From an uncultured Prevotellaceae bacterium (GTDB taxonomy: Bacteria > Bacteroidota > Bacteroidia > Bacteroidales > Bacteroidaceae), in contig OMXX01000016.1 of NCBI GenBank assembly GCA_900315105.1, positions 7,728 through 71,727 of the forward strand: a stretch of 64,000 nucleotides of DNA, written 5' to 3'. Positions 53,340 through 61,594 of this stretch are shown here, in pieces (position 1 is the stretch's first letter; the number at the start of each line of letters is the position of its first letter). The position numbers were made by a program, and so were the translations under genes. Below the pieces are notes generated by a model. That model was not told the origin of the DNA. It ran no database searches and was given only the letters and a program-made list of their open reading frames with translations.

Positions 53340-53441
53340 ATGAACAGTTATATTACTTATTTGATTATCGCGGCCATTCTGGTGGTGGTGAGCAGCTGCA
53401 GAATAAGTTGGCAGAGGATATACGGAGAGCCCAGGAAATAA
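53340..53441 (+). CDS. Tiny lipoprotein-like peptide, 33 aa
   Basis: MNSYITYLIIAAILVVVSSC followed by RISWQRIYGEPRK. It starts 3 bp after the stop of the protease-STAND gene. The hydrophobic stretch ends in a lipobox-like V-S-S-C at Cys20, so it could be an exported lipopeptide or simple membrane peptide. If translated it might tether or regulate the upstream system. Small size makes coding uncertain. Confidence 0.4.
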   Translation: MNSYITYLIIAAILVVVSSCRISWQRIYGEPRK

Positions 53442-53598
53442 ACCAAGGATAAAGGTTTGTGAGTGTCTTTAGTCTCGGTAATTTATAGATACTTTTGACG
53501 GATTGAACGCGGGTTAACTTCTTTGATAGAAGAGCCGTGCGTATCCCCTACCATGGGTGTTTAGGGTTTAGAACTAAAGAACAACTAATATAAGTATA

Positions 53599-55392
53599 AT
53601 GGTGAATAAAGCTGAAAAACAGGTCACAATTCAAGTAAGGCGAGTTGTGGAATATAGTGATTTTTTTTGGGGAGAACCACCTTTAGATATTGTTGCTACG
53701 TTAAAACTATTCAATCGCACTACACTGGTACGAACTGCTGCGATTTTCAGTCTTCATTTTGGGAATATGTGCGTGCCAGATTATGAAAACACATTGTTTT
53801 CAGAGAGCAGTAAAAAACATGTTCCATATTTGAATAAACTATTCAAAGCATATTATAAAAGGGTAGGATTAACCGAGGGTCAAGAAGTACAGATCTTAAC
53901 CTTTAGAACCAGTCTTGAACTATGGCGGCAGATATTCGCCATACATGTAGAAGAGTTTACTAGTGAGGTTGCGGAATCGGATATCGAGTTACTTCTCTTT
54001 AAAGTCATCCTTGCAATAAACGAGAATTTGCTATGTTTTAACGAAAAAACGGAACTCTATAAACTAGACGAACTAATATTCCTTAACGGTTTTTTGACAA
54101 ATGACAGCAATAATTATGATCTACAGGCTGTGCTACAACCACAGATGTACTATTTCCAGCAATTAGCAAAATTTATCCCCACTAATGAGGTTTTATCAAA
54201 AGCATCCGAGAGGCTACTGCATGACTGGGGGATAGAAAGCTGGCAACCATACTACACCACGATTATTGTTATAGCCAGTGAGACAGATAAATATTATAAG
54301 AACAAAGTGAACGGCGTTCCAATAATCAGCCCGCAGTGGTTGGAAGGTAACAAAGAAAGCGGCTTCTTGTCGCCAGCCCTCATGGAGCATCTGTACATAG
54401 ATGAGGATGAATATATCCCGTATAATGATGATGAGGCGGCAAAAAAAGAAGTAAATGTTGATTACAGAAGATTCCGTTCTAAACCCTTTGTAAAGTTGAA
54501 AGATGGTTCGGGTTATGTGGTGATTAACAACCAGCTTTTATGCGAAAGGTTATTCAATAGCCTGTACTTTGATTTTCTGCCTCTTATTAATAATGGCAAG
54601 GGTAGTGTAGGCTTTTTCGACTTTAAAAAAAACTTTATAGAAAGAGTATTGTTTCGTAACACATTTTTTAAGTGTCTTCCAGCGAAATGTTTCACATTCC
54701 CCAAACAAGGCGAGGACGGACGAGAAGATCCTCATGAACCGGATTTTTATTGTCGTACGAAACGAGGCGAACTAATAATTGTGGAATGCAAGGCCATAAA
54801 AATGAATGGAGAATGCCGGGATGATGGTGACTATGTGCGTTTGTTGGATGAGTTGCATGAGAAAATCGTTCTTAAAACTCGCAATCTCGACAAGTTAAGA
54901 AGAGAATATAACGGAGAGCCTGAGCCCATAGGAGTCGGGCAATTAATCTATCATATAAGTTCAATAGATGCAGATACTTTTCAGTGGGATAATAAAATTC
55001 CTGATGATGTGGCTTATTACCCCATCCTTGTTTTTGAAGATATTAAAATGCTCCAAACAGGTATTCTTTCCATCGTGAATCGTTGGTACTATGAGGAAAT
55101 AAAAAGAAATAAGAAGTTGGAATTTGAATTGTCAGATGCGTATATGCCTGTAATGGTAGTTTCTATCAATACACTGTATTTATATGATAAATTACTGCAA
55201 AAGAGAGGACTGATAAATGTAATAGATTCTTTTGTGGAGAAGAATGCTGTGTATGATAAAACTACAGGGGAGTATAAATTTCAAGAAATTGCTGATTTTG
55301 ATGCTTATTTGCGGAGTTACCCATTCCGGAAGACAGGTGACGTGACTAAGTGGATTAAAGATTTTATTGACAACCGAAAGAATATAGCATAA
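53599..55392 (+). CDS. Putative PD-(D/E)XK nuclease-domain protein, 597 aa
   Basis: I do not recognise the family. At about residues 380-405 it has EPDFYCRTKRGELIIVECKAIK, which fits the nuclease pattern D-x(n)-E-x-K with an upstream glutamate in GREDPHE. The N-terminal ~370 residues are mainly helical without recognisable motifs and may be a sensor. It is AT-rich, stands alone after filler sequence, and is the last gene before the second DegT repeat. A single-gene defence nuclease is the likeliest role. Confidence 0.6.
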   Translation: MVNKAEKQVTIQVRRVVEYSDFFWGEPPLDIVATLKLFNRTTLVRTAAIFSLHFGNMCVPDYENTLFSESSKKHVPYLNKLFKAYYKRVGLTEGQEVQILTFRTSLELWRQIFAIHVEEFTSEVAESDIELLLFKVILAINENLLCFNEKTELYKLDELIFLNGFLTNDSNNYDLQAVLQPQMYYFQQLAKFIPTNEVLSKASERLLHDWGIESWQPYYTTIIVIASETDKYYKNKVNGVPIISPQWLEGNKESGFLSPALMEHLYIDEDEYIPYNDDEAAKKEVNVDYRRFRSKPFVKLKDGSGYVVINNQLLCERLFNSLYFDFLPLINNGKGSVGFFDFKKNFIERVLFRNTFFKCLPAKCFTFPKQGEDGREDPHEPDFYCRTKRGELIIVECKAIKMNGECRDDGDYVRLLDELHEKIVLKTRNLDKLRREYNGEPEPIGVGQLIYHISSIDADTFQWDNKIPDDVAYYPILVFEDIKMLQTGILSIVNRWYYEEIKRNKKLEFELSDAYMPVMVVSINTLYLYDKLLQKRGLINVIDSFVEKNAVYDKTTGEYKFQEIADFDAYLRSYPFRKTGDVTKWIKDFIDNRKNIA

Positions 55393-55414
55393 AGGAAGAC
55401 CTTAATTAGATAAT

Positions 55415-55480
55415 ATGAAATACTTAATCGTAGTAGCGCACCCGGATGATGAGGTGCTGGGTGCAGGAGCATCGATATGG
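55415..55480 (+). pseudogene. N-terminal remnant of a PIG-L (LmbE) deacetylase
   Basis: MKYLIVVAHPDDEVLGAGASIW: the first 22 residues of a PIG-L family N-deacetylase with the zinc motif A-H-P-D-D-E. The frame then runs into the DegT copy out of frame and stops at about 55552. It marks an illegitimate join between a PIG-L gene and a DegT gene, probably former neighbours in a sugar-modification cluster. Confidence 0.75.
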
Positions 55481-56322
55481 GCTCGCGCTACAACGGGCAG
55501 ACGTTGGGCACATTCGGTAAATATGGCGTGCTGTCGTTCAACGGCAACAAGATGATTACCACCTCCGGCGGTGGCGCACTTATCACCGAGGATGAGGACC
55601 ATTGGCGCGAAATCATGATGTATGCCACGCAGTATCGTGAGAGCTATCCATATTATCAGCATGAGAAGATAGGGTATAACTACCGTATGAGTAATATCTG
55701 TGCAGGCATTGGTCGAGGACAGATGACAGTGGTGAATGACCACCTTGCACATCATAAGCACGTGCAGAAGATGTATGAGGAACTGTTGGCTGATGTGCCA
55801 GGAGTACACGTACATTCACAGCCCAATGAAACTTGCAACTTGAATCCTGAAACCCAAGTCCCTGTCTATGACAGTAACTACTGGCTGTGCACTATCACTA
55901 TTGATGAGAACGTGAAGGTGAAGGGGCAAGAGGATGCCTATAAGACAATCGTGACAGGTGCTGTCGGTGGTGCAGCGGGTGTCATCCATGCTGCTGCCTC
56001 TGCTCATACTGACTGTGAGCCCAATGCCAATGTAGAGGCTATGCGAGTAGCACTTGATAAGGCACAGATAGAAGCAAGACCTGTATGGAAACCCATGCAC
56101 AAGCAGCCAGTGTACTGTCGTACAAATGAAGAATGTAGAATGAAGAATGAAGAATTGCCATGCGGCGCAATTTGCCAGACATCGGCAACGAGCGTGGCAT
56201 ATATCAATGGTGTGTCTGAAGCAATCTTCAAGGTTGGTATGTGTCTGCCTGCCGGTCCGTATGTGACAGATGATGATGTGAAGTACATCGTTGACACCAT
56301 CAAGGAAAACATCATCGGATGA
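55477..56322 (+). pseudogene. DegT/DnrJ/EryC1/StrS aminotransferase, copy 2, N-terminal third missing
   Basis: 281 codons corresponding to residues ~174-428 of the gene at 32450, mostly identical at nucleotide level (for example GACGTTGGGCACATTCGGTA is shared). The phosphate-binding N-terminal part is absent, so it cannot be a functional PLP enzyme alone, although the Schiff-base lysine (NGNKMITTS) remains. It has two insertions not in copy 1: ETCNLNPETQVP and CRTNEECRMKNEELPCGA. The second is encoded by GAATGTAGAATGAAGAATGA, a word of the Bacteroidales filler repeats. Confidence 0.85.
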
Positions 56323-56411
56323 AAGACTTCCTAAAAGGGGTATGGGCGTTTTGCTCATACCTCTTTTGGTCTCAATGGGGAAGTAAACGAGGTATGATGG
56401 CTGATGTCTGA
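56319..56411 (+). CDS. Second copy of small protein MKDFLKGVW..., 30 aa
   Basis: Starts at the ATG overlapping the DegT copy-2 stop. The first 24 residues match the 42-residue protein at 33733 (W-P-Q replaced by W-S-Q); then the sequence diverges and stops early. It marks the end of the long direct repeat. Confidence 0.4.
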   Translation: MKDFLKGVWAFCSYLFWSQWGSKRGMMADV

Positions 56412-56418
56412 TGTGCTA

Positions 56419-56481
56419 GACAAGCCGGTCATGGAACTATTGGTTTGAGAGCAACTTCCAATAGTGATATGGCCGCTTGTC
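56419..56481. terminator. Long imperfect hairpin
   Basis: GACAAGC...CTATTGG pairs with CCAATAG...GCTTGTC over about 24 positions around a 12-nt loop, followed by GGTTTTAAG. It could be a terminator or a small inverted-repeat element. Confidence 0.45.
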
Positions 56482-56503
56482 GGTTTTAAGAAATGGCATA
56501 ACG

Positions 56504-56836
56504 ATGCAAGAGACGGCAAACAAGCAGAAGCGCATTACCCAGAAAACTGTTCATCAGAGCTTTGATGAGAAGTGCCACCGCTTCCTTAATGCTGTGGAGC
56601 CGGGGACGCAGGTGCCTATCCACAGGCACAAGAGTACATCTGAAACATGTGTTTGCATTCGTGGGCACTTTGAGGAATACTTTTACGATGACAATGGCAA
56701 CCTCACAATTTTTTATACCCAAATCCCCAAAGGGAGTGCGACCGAGAAAAAAAACGCTGTCACTTCAACTTTATCGTTGAAAAATCCGTCTGATTGCGAA
56801 AAAAGTTGTATCTTTGCACCAACAAATGGAAGATGA
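56504..56836 (+). pseudogene. Truncated WbuC-family cupin
   Basis: The N-terminal ~70 residues (HQSFDEKCHRFLNAVEPGTQVPIHRH ... VCIRGHFEEYFYDDNGNLTIF) match the WbuC protein at 22831. The second half, with the distal cupin motif, is replaced by unrelated codons that overlap the promoter and start of the toxin-like gene. So the toxin-antitoxin pair was probably joined into an old wbuC gene. Confidence 0.75.
56809..56816 (+). promoter_or_regulatory. Bacteroidales -7 element TATCTTTG
   Basis: In the context GTTGTATCTTTGCACC. It lies only 9 bp before the ATG at 56826, which implies a very short or absent leader for that start. Confidence 0.65.
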
Positions 56837-57185
56837 TATGGTCACGATAGAAGATGTCAAGGCATTTCTGGATCAGTTCAATATCAAGGCTCAAGTGTTC
56901 GGGATTCGTTTCAGGGATGACCGTGATAAGAACAGGGAAACCCTGCTGGAGTTGGAGATTACGCCTATGCAGCGCGAGGTTATTGTTAAAAGCCTTGTCT
57001 CCCAGGATTATGTAGAAGGTCCTGTGATTGATGTGCTGAACAAGGCGGGCGAAATGTGGGTCTTTGGAAAGGATGTGAAAGGACGCGAAGTGTATATCAA
57101 GATTACGTTGGGTTATGAGAATGGCCAGACTATCTGTATATCGTTCCATATTGCGGAACATCCGTTGACGTATCCATTTAAATAG
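56826..57185 (+). CDS. MqsR-like toxin candidate
   Basis: 119 aa from ATG 56826; ATG 56838 (MVTIEDVKAF) is an alternative that leaves a more usual leader after the promoter. The C-terminal half KAGEMWVFGKDVKGREVYIKITLG...TICISFHIAEHPLTYPF matches small RelE/MqsR-fold toxin families of Bacteroidales. It lies 9 bp upstream of a gene with HTH and Panacea domains, the usual toxin-first order. Probable mRNA interferase; the exact family is not certain. Confidence 0.6.
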   Translation: MEDDMVTIEDVKAFLDQFNIKAQVFGIRFRDDRDKNRETLLELEITPMQREVIVKSLVSQDYVEGPVIDVLNKAGEMWVFGKDVKGREVYIKITLGYENGQTICISFHIAEHPLTYPFK

Positions 57186-57194
57186 AATAGCATT

Positions 57195-58193
57195 ATGAAG
57201 GTACCAGTCAGTTCATTATCAGGAAAGCCTATGAGGGTGATTCTTGAGCCGGAAAAGATGAAATTTCGGGGCGAGGAGTATGCTTGTATTCACATTTCGT
57301 TCCGTGATGATGCCGAGAACGAGAATTATTCTACCACGGAAAGCGATAGCATTTGGTATAATCAGGTGACCAATCAGTATCGTGAGCGACACGGGATTCC
57401 GTACCAGGACGAGATTGTCATCTTGCGAGAGCGCTATGGTATTAGCGCATCAAAGATGTCGGTGGTTTTGGGGTTCGGAGCCAACCAGTATCGCTTGTAC
57501 GAAGAGGGCGAAGTGCCTAGCGAGAGCAACGGAAAGATGATTCGCAGTGCGATGAATCCGAAGGTGTTTCTTGATTTGGTGAAAAGCTCCCGTCATCAAC
57601 TCACTGAGCGTGAGTACGCTAGAATAACTGCACGTGTGGAAGAGGTGATAGCTCAGTCTGAGCAATGGCATGATGCACAGCGTGCGGCAGAACGATTGTT
57701 TCTCTGCTCACGGGGGGTAGCTAACGGCTTTGCCCCGCAGTCGACATCGAGACTGAAGAACTTGCTGCTGTATTTGTTGAATCAGATGGGTGAGACATTC
57801 CAGACGAAGATGAACAAAGTGCTGTTTTACATTGACTTCTTGTCGTATCGTGAGCGGGGAATGGCTATTTCCGGATTGGCATACAATGCTATTGAATTCG
57901 GTCCCGTGCCACAGCGTTGGGATAGGGTTTACAGCGCTTTTGACGAGGTGGAAGAGCGGCTACGTCTGGTGCAGGGGCAGGAATGTATGTCGCTGAAAGC
58001 CGGTGCGGAGGCTGATATGAGCGGGTTTTCGGAGGCTGAGATAGCAGTAATTGATGATGTGTGCAGGAAGTTTCGCAACTTGACATCACGTGACGTGTCA
58101 AAACTGAGCCACGAGGAAACGGCTTGGAAAGAGCATGTGGGTAAGTCGGAAACCATCCCTTACTGTGAGGCGTTCGCACTTGTGGGGATGTAG
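57195..58193 (+). CDS. HTH-Panacea fusion antitoxin
   Basis: 332 aa. The central part LRERYGISASKMSVVLGFGANQYRLYEEGEVPSES (about residues 76-110) is a lambda-Cro-type helix-turn-helix as in MqsA-like antitoxins. From about 190, LKNLLLYLLNQMG...MNKVLFYIDFLSYRERGMAISGLAYNAIEFGPVPQRWDRVY is a Panacea (DUF4065) domain. It would neutralise the upstream toxin and repress the operon. This is the second Panacea protein of the window; the first, at 24354, has no HTH. Confidence 0.8.
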   Translation: MKVPVSSLSGKPMRVILEPEKMKFRGEEYACIHISFRDDAENENYSTTESDSIWYNQVTNQYRERHGIPYQDEIVILRERYGISASKMSVVLGFGANQYRLYEEGEVPSESNGKMIRSAMNPKVFLDLVKSSRHQLTEREYARITARVEEVIAQSEQWHDAQRAAERLFLCSRGVANGFAPQSTSRLKNLLLYLLNQMGETFQTKMNKVLFYIDFLSYRERGMAISGLAYNAIEFGPVPQRWDRVYSAFDEVEERLRLVQGQECMSLKAGAEADMSGFSEAEIAVIDDVCRKFRNLTSRDVSKLSHEETAWKEHVGKSETIPYCEAFALVGM

Positions 58194-58298
58194 GGTAGGA
58201 AGTTAGAGTGAAACGAAGGTTGTGGGCAGAAAAGACTGACGGACAAGATAGAAACTCGATGAGGGTTGGGGCTGACAAGGGAAGTCTGGTGACTATAG

Positions 58299-58802
58299 GT
58301 GGGCGTGACCAATGAGCGGTTGCGGTATATGCTGAATATGCATAGGGCTGACATTACACTGCTGCTGAAGGAGATGTGTGCCAAAGGATTGCTGGAATCA
58401 GAAGGATATGGGAGAGGTACTAAATATCATATTCCAATTAGTAATCCAATAAGTAATATAGCAAGTAATGTAGGAAGTAATGTAGGAAGTAATGTAGGAA
58501 GTAATGTAGGAAGTGAGACCGGCAAGAAGAGAATGAGCAATGAGGAGATAAGGAAAGAGATTATTGCTCTTTGCGAGGATTGGGTGTCGTTGGAATACAT
58601 TGCTAAGATGATAAGAAGGAATTCTGCATATCTTTTGAATCATGTGATTCCCTCGATGTTGGAAGAAGGACTGATTGAGCGATCCAAAAGCGGCAAACTC
58701 TCGATGTCGAAGGAGTACAAGAATCTTGTTTCGGAGATTGCTCAACATGGTGAGATAAATGGTGAGATAAATGGTGAGATAAAACAGCAAGATAAACAAT
58801 AA
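58299..58802 (+). pseudogene. C-terminal winged-helix part of an AlbA_2/RecG-like regulator with tandem repeats
   Basis: 167 codons from GTG 58299; an N-terminal AlbA_2 or ATPase domain is missing. VTNERLRYMLNMHRADITLLLKEMCAKGLLESEGYGRGTKYHI is the winged helix typical of these proteins. Then come SNVG repeats (12-bp units, 58461-58508), a second helical/winged segment, and GEIN repeats ending in KQQDKQ. The same end is present at 41142-41196. Likely a fragment left by recombination. Confidence 0.55.
58461..58508. repeat. 12-bp tandem repeats (GGAAGTAATGTA type)
   Basis: Four near-perfect units coding SNVG. A frame-preserving copy-number change is possible. Confidence 0.8.
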
Positions 58803-58932
58803 TAAACTATAATCACAGAAAACTATGGTTCACGGTTAAAGGTTCATGGCAACTAAGGGTTAATGGTTCAAGGTTCATGGAATGAAACGCCAAAATGGCA
58901 TTTCAAAAATGAAATCAATTAATATGGGAGAC
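58749..58932. repeat. Long filler repeat shared with 41142-41385
   Basis: Starts with three GGTGAGATAA units, then AT-rich filler and ATGAAACGCCAAAATGGCAT, and diverges after AATATGGGAGA. It explains the first part of the gene-free stretch 58803-59658. Confidence 0.75.
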
Positions 58933-58949
58933 GATAAGGAGGGAAGAAC

Positions 58950-59345
58950 TAATAGGTAAGTGCCCTGAAAGGGCAATATAACATAGGGTAGGGCCTCGGC
59001 CCTATCAATGGTGGGGCCACCATCCCCATCCATCCCCCGCAGGGGCGACTGGGGTCTTTAGAGCGGCCACTGAATGTGGCTGCGGCCCCACAAAGGGGAG
59101 CGAGTCTCCACTCGCGACGGAGGGAGATATAGTTATGAGCCCCTTACAGGGGCGGGATATAAAATGGGAATCCCGTTTACGCAGGGCCAAGGCCCTACGC
59201 TAGGTTATACGCCCCCTTTCGGGGCATTGGTGAATGGGGGTAACCCGTTTACGCAGGGCCAAGGCCCTACGCTAGGTTATACGCCCCCGTTGGGGGCATT
59301 GGTGAATGGGGGTGTCCCATTCACCCAGGGGCGAGCCCCATATCC
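58950..59345. repeat. Cluster of REP-like palindromes
   Basis: Contains GCCCTGAAAGGGC, AGGGCCTCGGCCCT, GCCCCTTACAGGGGC and two tandem ~70-bp units with AGGGCCAAGGCCCT and GCCCC(C)...GGGGC hairpins. Related to the sequences flanking the IS200-like transposase at 62.5-63.5 kb. An open frame through it (59074-59424) is a by-product. Confidence 0.75.
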
Positions 59346-59485
59346 TAAGATATATTCCCTCCGTCGCCATAGGAGATATGGCTCCCCTCATCAGGCACGG
59401 GAAGACATTCAGTCTTTCCTCTAAAGGCCTTCTTCGCCCTTTCAGGCAATTGTGAAGCCTTGCCCAAGGACTTCGGGTTTGACAT

Positions 59486-59506
59486 CGGATCGGGCAATCC
59501 GTTTTT
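59486..59506 (+). terminator. Weak hairpin plus T5
   Basis: CGGAT-CGGGCA-ATCCG followed by TTTTTG. The short stem makes it a weak terminator candidate ahead of the RloA promoter. Confidence 0.35.
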
Positions 59507-59625
59507 GTTAACGCAACCTGTATGCCAACCCGTCAAAGAATGGCAAAATAACAGATTTTATATTTAAATTTCGTGAAAAATGAACGAAAATTTAAAATAA
59601 AATCGCCGGATAAGAAAAAATGTCG

Positions 59626-59633
59626 TATCTTTG
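59626..59633 (+). promoter_or_regulatory. Bacteroidales -7 element TATCTTTG
   Basis: Context GTCGTATCTTTGCATCG, 25 bp before the RloA start at 59659. The region before it is AT-rich. It would drive the RloA-RloB-HAD operon. Confidence 0.75.
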
Positions 59634-59658
59634 CATCGTCATATAAAACCGAACGATT

Positions 59659-60984
59659 ATGATAGCGGAATTCAAAATCAGGAACTTCTACTCATTGCGC
59701 GATGAGCAGACGCTGAGTTTTATCCCAACAAACGACGATACGTCGCGGGATATATACACGGAGGAGGTGGCGGACGGTGTGTCGCTGCTGAAGATAGGGT
59801 GTATCTATGGCTCCAATGCTTCCGGAAAGACTAATGTCTTGAAGGCGCTGGACTTCTTTGCGCAGTTTATGGTGAATGACAGCCTGAACAAGGGCGACGA
59901 GATTGGGGTGGTGCCATTCTTGCTGGACGATATGTCAGACAAGGAACGGACGGCGTTCGAAATGACTTTCTATCTGAACCGTGAGAAGTATAAACTCAAT
60001 CTGGTGCTGGACAACAAGGTCATCTACGAGGAGACGTTGCAGGTGTATTCCACGGCACAGCCTACACTGCTGTATAAGCGTACTTACAATGCGGAGACGG
60101 CATCGACGGAGGTCGCCTTTGGCGGCAAGGTGGGGCTGTTGAAGAAGAGCAGGGAGGCCATCATCGGTAATACCATCAACAACCAGTCGGTGATTGCTGC
60201 TTTCGGGAAGTCGAATGTGGAGAAGTCGAGGCTGAATCTGGTGTATGAGTTCTTCTCCAACGGGATTGCCCCCATCATGTATCCGCAGAGCAGCCTGATG
60301 AGTTTTACCAAGCGGCGCATACAGCGGAACAAGGACGGGCGGCTGAAGAAGTTTATCCTGCATTTTCTGAAGGCATCGGACTTCAACATCTCGGATATTT
60401 CCATTCACGAGGAGGAGATGGCCATCACGCCCGAAATGGAGCTGATGATCAAGAACACGCCGGGAATGCCGGAGAAGGCCAAAGCGGAAATACTGAAGAA
60501 GGGGACGCTGCATTCGGACGAGATGTATTTTGTCCACCACACCAGCAATGGCGACAAGGAACTGGACGAGGCGCTGGAGTCGAGAGGGACGAAGCGATAT
60601 ATGGGGTTGGCCACGCTGCTGTATGACCTGCTGGTTCGTGGTGTGATTCTGCCCATCGACGAGGTGGAGACAAGTATTCACTACGAGTTGCTGTCGTATT
60701 TTATCAGGGTGTTCCTGGTGAATAGCAAGCGGGGCGGGCAGTTGGTGCTTTCGACACACGACATCAATCTGCTGGACGAGGATTATATACGTAGGGATGT
60801 TATCTGGTTTACGGACAAGAATGATGGCGGCGAGACGCAACTGGTGAGGCTCTCGACACTTGGGTTGCACAAGACGCTGTCGGTTTACAACGCCTACAGG
60901 CAGGAGAAACTGGTGAACCTGCCGTTCCTGGACAGTATTTACATGGATATGGATGAGTACTATGGAGAAGAGAGCGGCGAATAG
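59659..60984 (+). CDS. AAA ATPase, RloA/AbiLi-like
   Basis: 441 aa. ABC/SMC-like AAA ATPase of the AAA_15/AAA_21 type. It begins FKIRNFYSLRDEQTLSF, has Walker A GSNASGKTN (about residue 51) and a C-terminal Walker B region LPIDEVETSIH (about 332) followed by LVLSTHDINLLD. It overlaps the RloB-like gene by 32 bp. ATPases of this kind with an RloB or TOPRIM partner form the AbiL and related abortive-infection systems, acting on nucleic acids in the cytoplasm. It has its own promoter. Confidence 0.83.
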   Translation: MIAEFKIRNFYSLRDEQTLSFIPTNDDTSRDIYTEEVADGVSLLKIGCIYGSNASGKTNVLKALDFFAQFMVNDSLNKGDEIGVVPFLLDDMSDKERTAFEMTFYLNREKYKLNLVLDNKVIYEETLQVYSTAQPTLLYKRTYNAETASTEVAFGGKVGLLKKSREAIIGNTINNQSVIAAFGKSNVEKSRLNLVYEFFSNGIAPIMYPQSSLMSFTKRRIQRNKDGRLKKFILHFLKASDFNISDISIHEEEMAITPEMELMIKNTPGMPEKAKAEILKKGTLHSDEMYFVHHTSNGDKELDEALESRGTKRYMGLATLLYDLLVRGVILPIDEVETSIHYELLSYFIRVFLVNSKRGGQLVLSTHDINLLDEDYIRRDVIWFTDKNDGGETQLVRLSTLGLHKTLSVYNAYRQEKLVNLPFLDSIYMDMDEYYGEESGE

Positions 60985-61567
60985 GAAGGTTCGGAAGAGC
61001 ATCGCCATCATTGGCGAGGGGCTGACGGAGTACCGTTATGTGGACGACATGCGGACCACGGAACGGTATCGGTTCAGTCTGGTGCCCGGTATCCCCAAGC
61101 ATTCGGATGTGGATGACATCGTGAGACTGGCACAGGAGCGTCTGAGGGCAGGGTTTGATTACGTGTTGTGTCTGATAGATATGGACGTGATAGAAGGTAG
61201 CCACGACAAGATGGAGCACTACAAGGCATTGAAGCGAGAGAATCCGGATATTATCTTTGTTGAGTCCAGCCCATGTACAGAGTATTGGTTCCTGATGCAC
61301 TATATGCCCGGTCCGTCAAGCAAGGAGTATGCTGACTACGATGCCGTTGCTCAAGAGCTCAGAAAATATATACCCAACTATGACAAGACGGAGCTTTTTT
61401 TCAACAAGATTCATATCTATCGTGAATTGAAGGAGAAAGGCGATGTGGAGAGAGCAATTGAAATTTCGCGGGAACTTGAGGCGCTGCGCGCCAAGGAACC
61501 TGAAGTGTACAGGTCTTACTCCCAGATGTACAAGCTGTTTGACATCATCCGGGAGATTATAAAGTAG
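60953..61567 (+). CDS. RloB/AbiLii-like TOPRIM-fold protein
   Basis: 204 aa. IAIIGEGLTEYRYVDD near the N-terminus and YVLCLIDMDVIEGSHDK at about residue 75 are the acidic motifs of the RloB domain, a TOPRIM-related nuclease fold. VESSPCTEYWFLMHY is another conserved block. Translationally coupled to the ATPase gene. It probably cleaves nucleic acid when released or activated by the ATPase. Confidence 0.83.
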   Translation: MSTMEKRAANRKVRKSIAIIGEGLTEYRYVDDMRTTERYRFSLVPGIPKHSDVDDIVRLAQERLRAGFDYVLCLIDMDVIEGSHDKMEHYKALKRENPDIIFVESSPCTEYWFLMHYMPGPSSKEYADYDAVAQELRKYIPNYDKTELFFNKIHIYRELKEKGDVERAIEISRELEALRAKEPEVYRSYSQMYKLFDIIREIIK

Positions 61568-61594
61568 GAGGGGGCATTCAAATGAAAATACATT

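Noticed and set aside
59074..59424. Open frame of 116 codons through the REP cluster
   Set aside because: It consists almost wholly of REP palindromes (repeated FTQGQGPTLGYTPP) without a domain; open by chance.
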